Below, one piece after another: positions 9,480-18,982 of a DNA stretch of 64,000 nucleotides. How positions within the stretch are numbered: position 1 is the first letter of the stretch; each line of letters starts with the position of its first letter. Under the pieces are notes generated by a model. The model had not been told where the DNA came from, searched no databases, and saw only the letters and a list, made by a program, of their open reading frames with translations. Origin of the DNA: Pseudopedobacter sp035496935 (GTDB lineage Bacteria; Bacteroidota; Bacteroidia; Sphingobacteriales; Sphingobacteriaceae); assembly GCA_035496935.1 (NCBI GenBank), contig DATJED010000010.1, forward strand, positions 62,001-126,000, read 5' to 3'. Made by a program: the position numbers and the translations under genes.

Positions 9480-10382
9480 ATGAAAAAATTAAGCATCATT
9501 TCGTTATTAGTGTGTGTTACTTTTCAGCTCTTTGCACAAAAAGATTCTGATAAACCCAAAGTAATGCCTATTTATTCTATTTTTCAGAAAGCTGACGCTG
9601 TAAAAGCAGAAAGAGAGAAAGAGCTTGGGAAAGAACCTGTGAACTGTGCACCTGAATTACCAAGAGTAAAAAGCGATGACGTAATTTTTGCAAAGCGATT
9701 AACAAGGGATATTTATTTTGCAGATCCTGCAAACAGATATCTTACACCTGTTGATACCAACAGAAACTTTTTAACTGTTTTGTTAAGAGGAATATCTGAA
9801 CAAAAAGTTGAAGCTTACCAGACATGGAATCCTAGTACTGGTAGAGTTGAAGATCTTATTGATTATAATACGTTATTAACCAAAACGGATGCTTCTGCGG
9901 GTTTGGGTTATCCATTACAGTTTTCTGATCAGGAATTATTGGCAAAATGCGGTTTAAGAGTTGTTGAAGATTGGTATTTTGATACTAACCGAGCTGAATT
10001 TAAGTCTTTTATTATTGCTATTGGTTTAATCGTTCCAAGCACTGCATCAAGTTCTGCCAGCGTTCCAAAATTGAAAGACCCGAATGTTAAACTTGGCGAG
10101 GCTGGAGCTGATATGGTTGGTTTATTTTATGTGAATTACCCAACCATCAGAAATTATATCTGCAAGTTCAATGTTTACCACCCGAATGAAAAAATAAGAT
10201 ACAGCTTTGATGATGTTTTTCAGTTGAGGTATTTCTCGAGCTTAATTATCGAAGAGTCAAATCCTGATGGATATAAACTGGCAAACAGACCAGATTTGAA
10301 ATCAGGTTTAGACAAACTTTTAGAAGCGGATAGAATTAAGAAATCCTTGATTCAGTACGAACAGGATATGTGGGAACACTAA
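9480..10382 (+). CDS. gldN: GldN: T9SS periplasmic ring protein
   Basis: A 300-aa exported protein with signal peptide MKKLSIISLLVCVTFQLFAQ. The mature part contains KRLTRDIYFADPANRYL, TVLLRGISEQKVEAY and VVEDWYFDTNRAEF, recurring segments of GldN/PorN. It partners with the lipoprotein GldK to form the outer-membrane-associated ring of the type IX secretion system. It is the last gene of gldKLMN and ends 36 nt before a bidirectional terminator shared with uvrC. Confidence 0.93.
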   Translation: MKKLSIISLLVCVTFQLFAQKDSDKPKVMPIYSIFQKADAVKAEREKELGKEPVNCAPELPRVKSDDVIFAKRLTRDIYFADPANRYLTPVDTNRNFLTVLLRGISEQKVEAYQTWNPSTGRVEDLIDYNTLLTKTDASAGLGYPLQFSDQELLAKCGLRVVEDWYFDTNRAEFKSFIIAIGLIVPSTASSSASVPKLKDPNVKLGEAGADMVGLFYVNYPTIRNYICKFNVYHPNEKIRYSFDDVFQLRYFSSLIIEESNPDGYKLANRPDLKSGLDKLLEADRIKKSLIQYEQDMWEH

Positions 10383-10417
10383 AAGAGTTGAAAGTTATAA
10401 GTTAAAAGTAAAAAGCG

Positions 10418-10447
10418 AAAAGCTCTTCTTAATCGGAAGGGCTTTTT
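10418..10447. terminator. Bidirectional terminator between gldN and uvrC
   Basis: AAAAGCTCTTC (10418-10428) pairs, with one G-T wobble, with GGAAGGGCTTTT starting at 10435. T runs occur on the right for gldN, and a T-rich sequence occurs on the opposite strand for uvrC. The hairpin includes the uvrC stop codon. Confidence 0.75.
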
Positions 10448-12237
10448 TGTTGGAAGAAGTTAAGTAAAGATTTTGTTTGTTTGGTGTTAATTATCTTTAA
10501 AAGTTCCTCTTCTGTGGCTTCTCTGATTTTTTTTACCGATTTAAAATGCTTTAAGAGGTTTTGTGCAGAGGTTTTTCCAATGCCTTCAATTAATTCCAGT
10601 TCTGTTTTTAACGTTCCTTGGTCTCTTTTTTTCCGATGAAAGGTAATTCCAAAACGGTGGGCTTCATCACGTAATTGCTGAATTATTTTAAGTGTCTCCG
10701 ATTTTTTATCCAAGTACAAAGGATATTGATCTCCCGGATAATAAAGCTCTTCCAAACGTTTCGCAATGCCGATAATAGCTACTTTATTATAGATATCTAG
10801 CGCTTTTAGGCTCTTTACAGCAGATGAAAGTTGTCCCTTTCCTCCATCAATTACAATTAATTGAGGCAGGCTTTCTCCTTCCTCCAACAATCTTCGGTAA
10901 CGCCTATAAACCGCTTCTTCCATGGTGGCAAAATCATTAGGTCCCTCAACTGTTTTTACGTTAAAGTGTCGGTAATCCTTCTTTGAAGGTTTGGCATCCT
11001 TAAAAACAACAATTGCCGAAACTGGAAAGTTTCCTTGAAAATTAGAATTATCGAAACACTCAATGTGTCGAGGGAGTTCATTTAAACGTAAATCTTTTTG
11101 CATCTGTGTAAGCAAACGCTCGGTACGGAATTCGGGGTTTAACTTTTCATACTGTTCAATTTTATCCTTTTTAAAGAAGAGTACATTTTTTTGGGAGAGC
11201 TCCAAAAGTTTCTTCTTTTCGCCCTGTTTCGGAACGGTAAACCGTACGTTTTCGTCCTCCAATTCCATTTCAAACGGAACAATAATTTCTTTGGATGAAC
11301 TTTGGAATTTTGAACGGAACTCCGTAATAGCGATGGATAAAAGTTCCTCATCCGATTCATCTAGTTTCTTCTTAATCTCGATAGTTTGCGTTTGGATAAT
11401 GGTGCCATGCATTACCTTTAAATAGTTTACGAAACTGATTTTCTCGTCAGATGCAATACTAAAAACGTCCACTTCGGTAATGGATGAGTTAACAATTGTT
11501 GATTTGCTTTGGTAACGTTCCAATAAATCGTATTTTGATTGCAAGCGGTGTGCTTCCTCAAAATTTAACCGACTAGCTTCTTCCGCAATCTGCCCTTTTA
11601 GGGCTCTAAGTACATTCCCAATTTTGCCGTTTAAAATGTCTTTAATTTCTTCAATATGTTGATTATAATCTTCTTCGGACTGGTACGCCTCACAAGGGCC
11701 TTTGCAATTGCCAATTTGATATTCCAAACAAACTTTAAATTTGCCGGCTTTAATATTTGTTTGCGTTAGAGCAAGGTTACAAGTTCGTAAAGTGTATGTA
11801 TCTTTAATTAAGCCTAAAATATGGTGCATCATACTTACAGAAGGATACGGTCCAAAGTATTTACTTCCATCTTTTATTAATCTGCGAGTAGCGAAAATAC
11901 GTGGAAAAGGCTCGTTTTTGATGACAATCCAAGGATAGGTTTTGTCATCCTTGAGCATTACGTTATAGCGAGGCTGATGCTTTTTTATCAAACTGTTTTC
12001 CAACAGCCAAGCATCAATTTCGGTATCTACAATGGTAAAAGTTAGGCTTCTGATTTTGCTGACCAGAACTTTGGTTTTTGCATTTACTTTGTAATTATCA
12101 TTAATAAAGTAGGATGCTACTCTGTTTCTTAAATCTTTAGCTTTTCCAATATAAATGAGTTCTCCTTCAGCGTTGTAATATTGGTACACACCGGGTTTAT
12201 GAGGAACGTTTTTTAAAGCCGATTTATAATCAAACAT
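10429..12237 (-). CDS. uvrC: UvrABC excinuclease subunit C
   Basis: A 602-aa nucleotide-excision repair endonuclease that cuts on both sides of a UvrB-marked lesion. Order of domains: GIY-YIG nuclease at the N-terminus (GVYQYYNAEGELIYIGKAKD), a Cys-rich segment (CLEYQIGNCKGPCEAY), and a UvrB-binding helix pair near residues 200-240. The RNase H-like 5' nuclease follows (IECFDNSNFQG, VIDGGKGQL, RDEAHRFGITFHR), with helix-hairpin-helix motifs at the end (IEGIGKTSAQNLLKHF). Length is normal for UvrC and all active-site motifs are present. It is transcribed towards gldN, with its own terminator at the end. Confidence 0.96.
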   Translation of the reverse strand: MFDYKSALKNVPHKPGVYQYYNAEGELIYIGKAKDLRNRVASYFINDNYKVNAKTKVLVSKIRSLTFTIVDTEIDAWLLENSLIKKHQPRYNVMLKDDKTYPWIVIKNEPFPRIFATRRLIKDGSKYFGPYPSVSMMHHILGLIKDTYTLRTCNLALTQTNIKAGKFKVCLEYQIGNCKGPCEAYQSEEDYNQHIEEIKDILNGKIGNVLRALKGQIAEEASRLNFEEAHRLQSKYDLLERYQSKSTIVNSSITEVDVFSIASDEKISFVNYLKVMHGTIIQTQTIEIKKKLDESDEELLSIAITEFRSKFQSSSKEIIVPFEMELEDENVRFTVPKQGEKKKLLELSQKNVLFFKKDKIEQYEKLNPEFRTERLLTQMQKDLRLNELPRHIECFDNSNFQGNFPVSAIVVFKDAKPSKKDYRHFNVKTVEGPNDFATMEEAVYRRYRRLLEEGESLPQLIVIDGGKGQLSSAVKSLKALDIYNKVAIIGIAKRLEELYYPGDQYPLYLDKKSETLKIIQQLRDEAHRFGITFHRKKRDQGTLKTELELIEGIGKTSAQNLLKHFKSVKKIREATEEELLKIINTKQTKSLLNFFQQKSPSD

Positions 12238-12250
12238 ATTTTAACAAAAA

Positions 12251-12276
12251 TAAAAAACCACCTTTAGGGTGGTTCC
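12251..12276 (-). terminator. Intrinsic terminator after PBP1A gene
   Basis: Stem AACCACC (12258-12264) / GGTGGTT (12270-12276). On the minus strand the hairpin is followed by six T. It lies between the stop of the PBP gene and the start of uvrC. Confidence 0.82.
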
Positions 12277-12294
12277 TTAACTGGAATTAATTTA

Positions 12295-14541
12295 TTAAAA
12301 CCCTAACCTTTCATCCGGATTTGCGCCTGTTTCACTAGGTTTTTGCTTTTCCTGATTTTGATATTGGTCGCAATCTAAAGTTATGGTAACGCCGTTTTTT
12401 GGCGGTGCAAAATCCACGTTCTTTTTAATACCTAAAGAAGCATCAGCATAAACCTTTTTCATAAAAAGCGCAAAAATAGGGAGGGCTGTATTGGCACCTT
12501 CTCCAAGGTTTGTGCTTCTAAAATGGATGGCCCTATCTTCGCAACCGGTCCAAATGCCAGCTACTAATTGTGGCGTAAGTCCCATAAACCAACCGTCGGA
12601 GTTATCGTTTGTTGTTCCGGTTTTCCCGCCTATTGGGTTGGTTAATCCGTACCTATAACGCAACCTTACACCTGTTCCTTGCTCAACAACGCCTTTTAGC
12701 ATATAAGTCATTACGTAGGCAGTTTGCTCGTTTAAAGCCTGCACCACTTTTGGTTTGCGTTCATATAAAACGTTGCCGTTTTTATCCTCAATTCGGGTTA
12801 GGTAAATTGGCTCTGTCCAAATACCATGGTTCACAAAAGCTCCGTAAGCACCAACCATGTCGTAAACGGAAGCTTCAAATGAGCCTAAAGCAATAGAAGG
12901 GTAAGGTGGTACATCAGATGTAATACCCATTCTCTTAATTAAGGTTGCTACGGCAGTTGGTCCAACTTGTTGCATAACCCACGCTGTAATATAATTTTGA
13001 GAATTTGCCAGTGCTTTTCTTAAAGTTAAATATCCGGGAATTGAACCGTAGCCCCTCGGCGTCCAAGGCTCTCCATATCCGGTAACGGTGTAAGGCACAT
13101 TTTCAACTTGATAGCATGGCGAATAGCCATTGTCAATCCCTACGGCGTAAGTAAATGGTTTTGCAGTAGAACCAACTTGGCGAGTCCCCATTTTTACTTG
13201 ATCGTATTTAAAATGTTCAAAATCAATTCCTCCAACCCAAGCTCTAACTTCTCCGTTTTGCGGGTCCATGGCCATCATGGAGTTTCTTAAGAACATTTTA
13301 TAGTATTTTATAGAATCTAGCGGGGTCATTGTTGTATCGATGTTGCCTCTCCAGCTAAAAATTTCCATTTTTGTTGGTTTGTTAAAGTCGTCTTTAATTT
13401 CCTCTTCAGATTTTCCTTCTTCTTTTAAAACTGCGTAACGGTCAGATCTTTTCATCCCTTGTACAATCAGATTTTCGTTTCCTTTAAACGGGTTTCTTCC
13501 TTTCCAATGGCTGTTAAACTGCGCTTGCAGATCTTTCATATACTCTTTTTGAGCCTCTTCTGCATATCGTTGCATTTTTGAGTCAATGGTGGTATATATT
13601 TTTAAACCGTCTCTGTCCAAATCATAAGTACTGCCGTCGGCTTTGGTGATGGAAAGTGTAGCGAAAGTTTTTTGGATATCCTGTTTAAGAATGGTTCGGA
13701 AATAGGTTGCCAATCCTTCGTTATGGTTGGTTGGTCTAAAATGTAACTCTAAACCTTTTTCTTTTGCAGACTGATATGCATCTTCGGTAATAAAATTGCT
13801 ATCACGCATTTTGCTTAAGATCAGGTTTCTTCTTCCTAAAGACCGGTCGGGGTTTCGGGTTGGGGAGTAAAGCGTAACACCTTTTAAGATGCCAATTAAT
13901 GTTGCCGCTTGTGGGGCACTCAGTTTTGCTGGCGTAGTATTAAAATAAGTGCGGGCTGCGGCTTTTATCCCATAAGAATTATTACCGAAATCAACAGTAT
14001 TTAAATACATGGTGATAATTTCCTCTTTAGTATAGTTGCGTTCTAACTTAATGGCTACAATTAATTCCCGTAATTTTTGTGGGATCCTTTTTAAAAAAGA
14101 GCTGGCTCTGCCTTCGTCAGAAAACAGGTTTAGCGCCAATTGCTGTGTAATGGTGCTACCACCCTGTTTTTTACCTACTAAATTGTAGAAAAAAATGGTG
14201 AATGTTCTTTTAAAATCAATTCCAGAATGTTCTTTAAAACGCTCGTCTTCTGTTGAAATCAATGCGTTAATGACGTTTGGCGAAATATCTTGATAGTTGA
14301 TGTTGGATCTGTTCTGTACAAAATAATTGCCTAATTCGGTTTTATCCGAAGTGTAAATAACAGATGCTTGGTTGCTTTTTGGGTTTTCTAAATCTCTGAA
14401 TGAGGGTAATTCTCCAAATAGTCCAAAGCCAGTTGCAATAAATATTAATGCAATAAAAGCGATAAAGCCTAAAATGGTTTTCCAAAATATTTGATTATAT
14501 CTGGTAATATCCGCTTTTGTTAAAATTGTTTTGTCTTGCAT
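12295..14541 (-). CDS. mrcA: Penicillin-binding protein 1A (bifunctional transglycosylase/transpeptidase)
   Basis: A 748-aa class A PBP that polymerises and cross-links peptidoglycan. One N-terminal membrane helix (ILGFIAFIALIFIATGFGLF) is followed by the GT51 glycosyltransferase domain (ISTEDERFKEHSGID, GGSTITQQLALNLF). The transpeptidase comes next, with the catalytic SxxK (GSTAKPFTYAVG), SxN (SQN in ALANSQNYITAW) and KTG (GGKTGTTNDNSDGWFMG) motifs. The last 25 residues are a Gln/Pro-rich tail. The start codon shares one base with the stop of the upstream sprE/porW-like gene (TAATG), so the two are translationally coupled. Confidence 0.94.
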   Translation of the reverse strand: MQDKTILTKADITRYNQIFWKTILGFIAFIALIFIATGFGLFGELPSFRDLENPKSNQASVIYTSDKTELGNYFVQNRSNINYQDISPNVINALISTEDERFKEHSGIDFKRTFTIFFYNLVGKKQGGSTITQQLALNLFSDEGRASSFLKRIPQKLRELIVAIKLERNYTKEEIITMYLNTVDFGNNSYGIKAAARTYFNTTPAKLSAPQAATLIGILKGVTLYSPTRNPDRSLGRRNLILSKMRDSNFITEDAYQSAKEKGLELHFRPTNHNEGLATYFRTILKQDIQKTFATLSITKADGSTYDLDRDGLKIYTTIDSKMQRYAEEAQKEYMKDLQAQFNSHWKGRNPFKGNENLIVQGMKRSDRYAVLKEEGKSEEEIKDDFNKPTKMEIFSWRGNIDTTMTPLDSIKYYKMFLRNSMMAMDPQNGEVRAWVGGIDFEHFKYDQVKMGTRQVGSTAKPFTYAVGIDNGYSPCYQVENVPYTVTGYGEPWTPRGYGSIPGYLTLRKALANSQNYITAWVMQQVGPTAVATLIKRMGITSDVPPYPSIALGSFEASVYDMVGAYGAFVNHGIWTEPIYLTRIEDKNGNVLYERKPKVVQALNEQTAYVMTYMLKGVVEQGTGVRLRYRYGLTNPIGGKTGTTNDNSDGWFMGLTPQLVAGIWTGCEDRAIHFRSTNLGEGANTALPIFALFMKKVYADASLGIKKNVDFAPPKNGVTITLDCDQYQNQEKQKPSETGANPDERLGF

Positions 14542-17384
14542 TATTTTATAGGAGTAATAGATTTTAAATATTGCTCAATAGAAGCTTTATCAGTTAAAAA
14601 CTTAAGGTTTTCTTCTGAAATTACAAATTCTTTGTATTGTGTGGTTTGTCCTTCCATAATCTCAGGCAGATTTTTAGCTAACTCTTCGGCTACTATATCA
14701 ACCTGTTCCTTGGTGTAAAAATTACCGCTTATGATTACAAATTTCTCAGTCCCGCCAACAATCCGAATTACCAATTTAACTTCTGATGGGTCAAATTTAG
14801 AATAAAAATAGCGAGATAACTTAGAAAATGGTTGTGCAATATTTTGTTTAGGGTCAGATATATCAATTACTATCATATGCCTTTGCCTTTCATTTTTGCT
14901 AAATTCAATTTCTTTTGGTTTTTCGGGAATTGGCTCAGGTGTTTTTTCGGCGATAATTGGCGTTTCAGGTTCGGAGGTTTTGGCTACTTCTGGGGCTACT
15001 GTTGGTTTTTCAATAGCCACATCTTTGTTGCTTTCGGTTTTGGCGGCAGTATTTTGTTTAGGTTGCGCTAATGGTTTAGGTTCGGGATTTTTAACTTCGG
15101 GTTTTGCAGTTTCGGTTTTAACCGAAGCTTCTTCCGTTGCGGGTGCAAAAACAAGCTGTGGCTGATTGTAACTGTACTCGTTATCGTCATGTGCCAACAA
15201 CGCTGTGGGACGTTGGTCAAAAACTATCCTGTTTTTTGCGATAAAATCAATTTGTTGCTTAACTACAGGGGTTATGGTTGTGTTGTCAGGATAATTACTT
15301 GTAATCTGATTTAAGCTAGTTAAAAAGGCGGGTGTTTTTTGTGTATGGCCAATTGTTAATGCTTCTAAATAAGCGAATGTAGGCTCAATTTCTTTAAACC
15401 CTGTATACCGTGGTTTTAAAGTATTTAACTTTGATAAAACCTCATCGTATTTTTTATCTCTATATAACTGATAAACATCGGCATACTCGGCTTTTAATTT
15501 ATTTAATCTGAACTCCCTTTCTTTACCGAAGTTAGGTTCGGATATCGCTTTTGCATAAACACTGTTTGGAAACTGCGTTAGTATTTTTTGTTTAAATGAT
15601 GCGGATTGCGTTGGATTGCTTTCCGCAGATATCCTATACAATTGATAGTAAATATTCGCTAGATTTTTATCCTCCGGAAAATTTTGAATTATGGCTTCAA
15701 ACGCCTCTACGGCCTCGTTCTCATCTTTTAAAACATCTTTATAAAAAAGTGCGATCTCATAAAGTGCTGTCGATATTTTTTCATTTGCTCTTTGTTGAGC
15801 ATCGGCACTGTACGGAATGGTTTTTATCAGATTAGCTTTAATGGAATCTCTGTTCTCAATTCCTGTTGATGCAATATCAGCGTCATCACCGGCAGGGTTT
15901 AATCCTTTATCCGCAGATGCCACCATGTTTTCAGAACTTATACGCCAGTTGTCGCTCAATTTTCTGTTTCCCCATCGCTGTTTAAACTCGCTGTAACCTT
16001 GTCCAATAGCGGCATCGTTATAAAAGTAAAACGTTCCGGCGGCTTTGTTTGCCGATGAATAGTCATTAATACTTACCAACTGCGTTGAGGGATTTTCTGG
16101 AGTAGCTTTTATTTTCGACTTTTCGGTTTCCGCAAATAATGAATCTACTCTTTTATTTAAATCTTCATCGCTCAAGGTGGCTAAATGCAAAAGATTTTTT
16201 TGCTTTTCAATAGTAATCAGCCTATCTGCAAGGTATTGCAGGTTGCTGGCTTTTGTCGCAATATTGGTATAAGTGGCGTAGGTTTTTGGCAAAAACTGCA
16301 AAGTACTATCATAATACAACTGCGCTTTGGTGTAATTTTTTAAGGTTTCAAAATTAAGCTCGGCGAGTTTTAAATACGTTAAACCTTTTTGCTTTGCAGT
16401 TCCGGGGATGGTATGCGCAGCAGTTGTATAATATTCGGTTGCTTTTGTGTAATCCCCTTTTTCTTGGTAAGCCTTAGCAATCTGATAATAAATCTGATCC
16501 TTTAGTTGACGGTTTTTATCTTCTTTTAACAGTTTTTTTAAGGTCGCTATTTTGTCAAAAGCTTTTCCATTTGCGTTCTCGCTAATTCTTATTCTCGATA
16601 AATTGGCGTTAAAAGCCATCTCAAAAGAAGCGTTACTTTTGGCAATTTTATCGTAATTGGCGGTGGCATTTTTTGTGTCGCCGGCTATTTCCTGCAGTTG
16701 CGCTAAAGTATAACGCCACCTGGTTTTCTGATAGGCATTTTTTGAAAAAGCTACGGCATCTTTTAAATGGGCAATTGCGCTATTAACATCATTTTTTATA
16801 ATTGCTAATTTTGCTTGGGCTGCGGCAACCTCATCTTTTTGGTATTTATAATTTAAAGCAACTGCCATGTTCAATACCGAGTCGGCTTCTTTAACTAAAT
16901 CCAAAGCGAAATCACTTTTCACTTGTCCTAAATAGGCTTTCAGCTTGTTTTTTTTCTCCTTTTCAAAGGTTTGTCCTACGTAACTATAATATTCAATGGC
17001 GTTATAATAATCGCCTTTAAGGTATTCTGCATCAGCTAAAAGTAGGTAAGAATCGTCTAGCCAATTACTTTCATACTTATCTATCGCAATAAGGTTTGCT
17101 CTTTTAATTACTTGGTCTAAATTTTCTGATTCGTTAGCGGCTGCCTCTGGATTTGCCAATGGGAAAATCTCTAGCAGCTGACTAAAATCATCTTCCTGCG
17201 CATTTTTTATAGTTATTTTACTTTGATCTAATTGTTCTTTTGCGTTGAAATAAATGTTATAATGAGCCGTTAAATTTTTCATGAATTTAACTTTTGGCTG
17301 GTCTTTTTTTGTTTTGCACCCCCAGCTCAAAAAGCAAAAGAACGTTACTAGTAATATATATAGGCTATTGATGAATATTTTCAA
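14541..17384 (-). CDS. sprE: SprE/PorW-type TPR lipoprotein of the type IX secretion system
   Basis: A protein of about 947 aa. With a TTG start at 17384 it begins MKIFINSLYILLVTFFCFL and reaches an SWGC lipobox, a textbook lipoprotein signal. The mature part opens with FMKNLTAHYNIYFNAKEQL, the N(L/Y)xxxYNxxFN-type start recalled for SprE/PorW. Many TPR repeats follow (YLLLADAEYLKGDYYNAIEYY and others to about residue 700), then a Pro/Glu/Lys-rich linker and a compact C-terminal domain (RHMIVIDISDPKQNI...). PorW/SprE is needed for type IX secretion and is thought to tie the motor complex to the outer membrane machinery. An ATG at 17483 would extend it 33 residues but lies upstream of the probable promoter. 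Assignment rests on motif memory and architecture. Confidence 0.78.
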   Translation of the reverse strand: MKIFINSLYILLVTFFCFLSWGCKTKKDQPKVKFMKNLTAHYNIYFNAKEQLDQSKITIKNAQEDDFSQLLEIFPLANPEAAANESENLDQVIKRANLIAIDKYESNWLDDSYLLLADAEYLKGDYYNAIEYYSYVGQTFEKEKKNKLKAYLGQVKSDFALDLVKEADSVLNMAVALNYKYQKDEVAAAQAKLAIIKNDVNSAIAHLKDAVAFSKNAYQKTRWRYTLAQLQEIAGDTKNATANYDKIAKSNASFEMAFNANLSRIRISENANGKAFDKIATLKKLLKEDKNRQLKDQIYYQIAKAYQEKGDYTKATEYYTTAAHTIPGTAKQKGLTYLKLAELNFETLKNYTKAQLYYDSTLQFLPKTYATYTNIATKASNLQYLADRLITIEKQKNLLHLATLSDEDLNKRVDSLFAETEKSKIKATPENPSTQLVSINDYSSANKAAGTFYFYNDAAIGQGYSEFKQRWGNRKLSDNWRISSENMVASADKGLNPAGDDADIASTGIENRDSIKANLIKTIPYSADAQQRANEKISTALYEIALFYKDVLKDENEAVEAFEAIIQNFPEDKNLANIYYQLYRISAESNPTQSASFKQKILTQFPNSVYAKAISEPNFGKEREFRLNKLKAEYADVYQLYRDKKYDEVLSKLNTLKPRYTGFKEIEPTFAYLEALTIGHTQKTPAFLTSLNQITSNYPDNTTITPVVKQQIDFIAKNRIVFDQRPTALLAHDDNEYSYNQPQLVFAPATEEASVKTETAKPEVKNPEPKPLAQPKQNTAAKTESNKDVAIEKPTVAPEVAKTSEPETPIIAEKTPEPIPEKPKEIEFSKNERQRHMIVIDISDPKQNIAQPFSKLSRYFYSKFDPSEVKLVIRIVGGTEKFVIISGNFYTKEQVDIVAEELAKNLPEIMEGQTTQYKEFVISEENLKFLTDKASIEQYLKSITPIK

Positions 17385-17417
17385 GTTGTTAATTTTGACG
17401 TTTGGAACTAATACGGG

Positions 17418-17425
17418 CAAATTTA
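17418..17425 (-). promoter_or_regulatory. -7 box TAAATTTG ahead of the sprE-like gene
   Basis: A perfect TAnnTTTG match on the minus strand. Transcription would begin about 7 nt downstream (near 17411). That is inside the longer open frame that starts at 17483 and upstream of the TTG at 17384, so it supports the shorter protein. No clear -33 TTTG is seen. Confidence 0.5.
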
Positions 17426-17485
17426 TTTTATATTGCCGAATTGAAGGAATAAAGATATTAATTAAGCAATGAAATGTAGCCATTG

Positions 17486-18352
17486 ATGAGTAAAAGAAAA
17501 AAACTCATAGAAAAACTTAAGGAAAAGTATAAGTTGGTTATTCTTAACGATGATACTTTTGAAGAAAAGGCATCGTTTAATGCGTCGCTGTGGTATCTGA
17601 TTATTGGTGCAGCCGCATTTGCTATTTTGCTGATTATATTAACAATTACAACTATCCGGTTTACGCCGTTGCGGGAATACCTTTCTATAGTTACTGATGC
17701 TAGCTCAAAAAAAGACATTGTTAATGCTTATACCAAAGTTGATTCGTTGGAGCAAATTGCGAATGCGAATAAGCTATACCTCGAAAATTTAAAAAATATT
17801 ATCGATGGCAAAGTTTCAACAGCTGGTAAAACTAAACTGGTAAATGATGGGAGCAAAGCAACTGATAGTATAAAGCTGAATCAAAAAATATCTAAAGAAG
17901 AAAAGGAGCTACGTAAACTTATAGAATCAGAGGGGAAATTCGATTTAAATGCAGAAGCCCATACTGAAAAATCGGGCATAGCGTCATATTCTTTTTTTAA
18001 CCCATTACGCGGAAAAGTTACCGATGAATTTGATTCTAAAATTCAGCATTATGGTATCGACATCACGGCAAAACGGAATGAAAATATTAAAGCCACTTTA
18101 GACGGGACGATATTTTTCTCGAACTTTACTTCAGAAACCGGGTATGTTATCGCAATACAGCACCACAATAATTTGGTGTCAATTTACAAGCATTGTTCCG
18201 TATTGTTAAAAAAAGTTGGTAGTTTCGTTAGGGCTGGGGAAGTAATTGCAGTGGTTGGTAACAGCGGCGAGTTTACAACCGGTCCGCACTTACATTTTGA
18301 ATTATGGTTTAACGGCACCGCTGTTGATCCCAAAAATTATATGACATTTTAA
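17486..18352 (+). CDS. M23/LytM-family murein endopeptidase
   Basis: A 288-aa membrane-anchored protein: a basic N-terminus, one helix (LWYLIIGAAAFAILLIILTI), a short coiled-coil linker, then a C-terminal LytM domain. Zinc-site motifs are intact: HYGID (HxxxD) and GPHLHFELW (HxH), with a further His in SIYKHCS. It should cleave peptide cross-bridges in the periplasm, or act as a regulator of such enzymes; the intact ligands favour real activity. A TTG three bases earlier would add one Met. The gene is divergent from sprE and 11 nt from a bactofilin gene, an arrangement seen in other bacteria where bactofilin scaffolds position a LytM enzyme. Confidence 0.88.
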   Translation: MSKRKKLIEKLKEKYKLVILNDDTFEEKASFNASLWYLIIGAAAFAILLIILTITTIRFTPLREYLSIVTDASSKKDIVNAYTKVDSLEQIANANKLYLENLKNIIDGKVSTAGKTKLVNDGSKATDSIKLNQKISKEEKELRKLIESEGKFDLNAEAHTEKSGIASYSFFNPLRGKVTDEFDSKIQHYGIDITAKRNENIKATLDGTIFFSNFTSETGYVIAIQHHNNLVSIYKHCSVLLKKVGSFVRAGEVIAVVGNSGEFTTGPHLHFELWFNGTAVDPKNYMTF

Positions 18353-18363
18353 ACCTAAAACGC

Positions 18364-18804
18364 ATGTTTGGCAATAAAAAGGCAGAAAAAGTTAACGGCG
18401 AGCAAAAAGCAGGATCTATAAATATTATAGGTTTAGGAACCGAAATCAAGGGCGATTTAACCACAAAAGGAGATATCAGGATTGATGGGAAAATCACGGG
18501 TAGTGTAAAATCAAAAGCTAAAGTAGTGGTTAGCACTAGTGGCGAGGTTGAAGGCGATATTTTTTCTGAAAGTGCTGAGATATCTGGAAAAGTATCCGGA
18601 GATGTAGCTACCAGTGAAATTTTATTTTTAAAAGCTACCGCTAATTTAAAAGGCGACGTTTTTTCGAACAAGCTGGTGGTAGAAAGTGGCGCAAATTTGG
18701 TGGGAAACTGCCAAACCGGTATTACACAAACAAAATCAATCTTAAAACCTTCACTCGATGGAGCAACAGAAAGACAAGCAGAAAAACGGGAAGCAACAGC
18801 TTAA
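18364..18804 (+). CDS. Bactofilin cytoskeletal protein
   Basis: A 146-aa protein with the bactofilin (DUF583) core, a right-handed beta-helix made of short repeats: GTEIKGDLTTKGDIRIDG, KITGSVKSKAKVVVSTSG, EVEGDIFSESAEISG, KVSGDVATSEILFLKA. Flexible tails flank it. Bactofilins polymerise without nucleotide into membrane-associated filaments and often recruit peptidoglycan enzymes; the LytM gene just upstream is the natural partner. The last 47 nt overlap the start of atpZ in another frame, so cell-shape and ATP synthase genes are physically welded here. Confidence 0.9.
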   Translation: MFGNKKAEKVNGEQKAGSINIIGLGTEIKGDLTTKGDIRIDGKITGSVKSKAKVVVSTSGEVEGDIFSESAEISGKVSGDVATSEILFLKATANLKGDVFSNKLVVESGANLVGNCQTGITQTKSILKPSLDGATERQAEKREATA

Positions 18805-18982
18805 CGCTTACGCCAAATATTCTGCACTTGGTTTCCAAATGATTGGCGTTATCGGCATTTTTACATTTGCGGGTTATAAATTAGATGAAAACCAAAACAC
18901 TTCAATTCCTATATATACTGCAATACTTAGCCTTATAGGCGTCGCTATTGCACTTTACATCGTTTTTAAAGGACTTAAATAA
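18758..18982 (+). CDS. atpZ: AtpZ/AtpI-family small membrane protein
   Basis: A 74-aa protein with a charged Lys/Gln-rich head and two membrane helices (YSALGFQMIGVIGIFTFAGYKL and YTAILSLIGVAIALYIVFKGL). The helical hairpin and its place at the head of the F-type ATP synthase genes match the AtpZ/AtpI putative F0 accessory family (PF09527), linked to ion uptake or assembly of the c ring. The ATG lies within the bactofilin gene (47-nt overlap, different frame). Its own 3' end overlaps the next gene by 35 nt. Confidence 0.82.
   Translation: MEQQKDKQKNGKQQLNAYAKYSALGFQMIGVIGIFTFAGYKLDENQNTSIPIYTAILSLIGVAIALYIVFKGLK

Noticed and set aside
10383..10415. Possible short CRISPR-like tandem repeat (AAAGTTATAAGTTAAAAGTAAAAAG)
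   Set aside because: The units are 7-10 nt, degenerate and without spacers of constant length; this is the dispersed AAGTTAAAAG-type low-complexity repeat.
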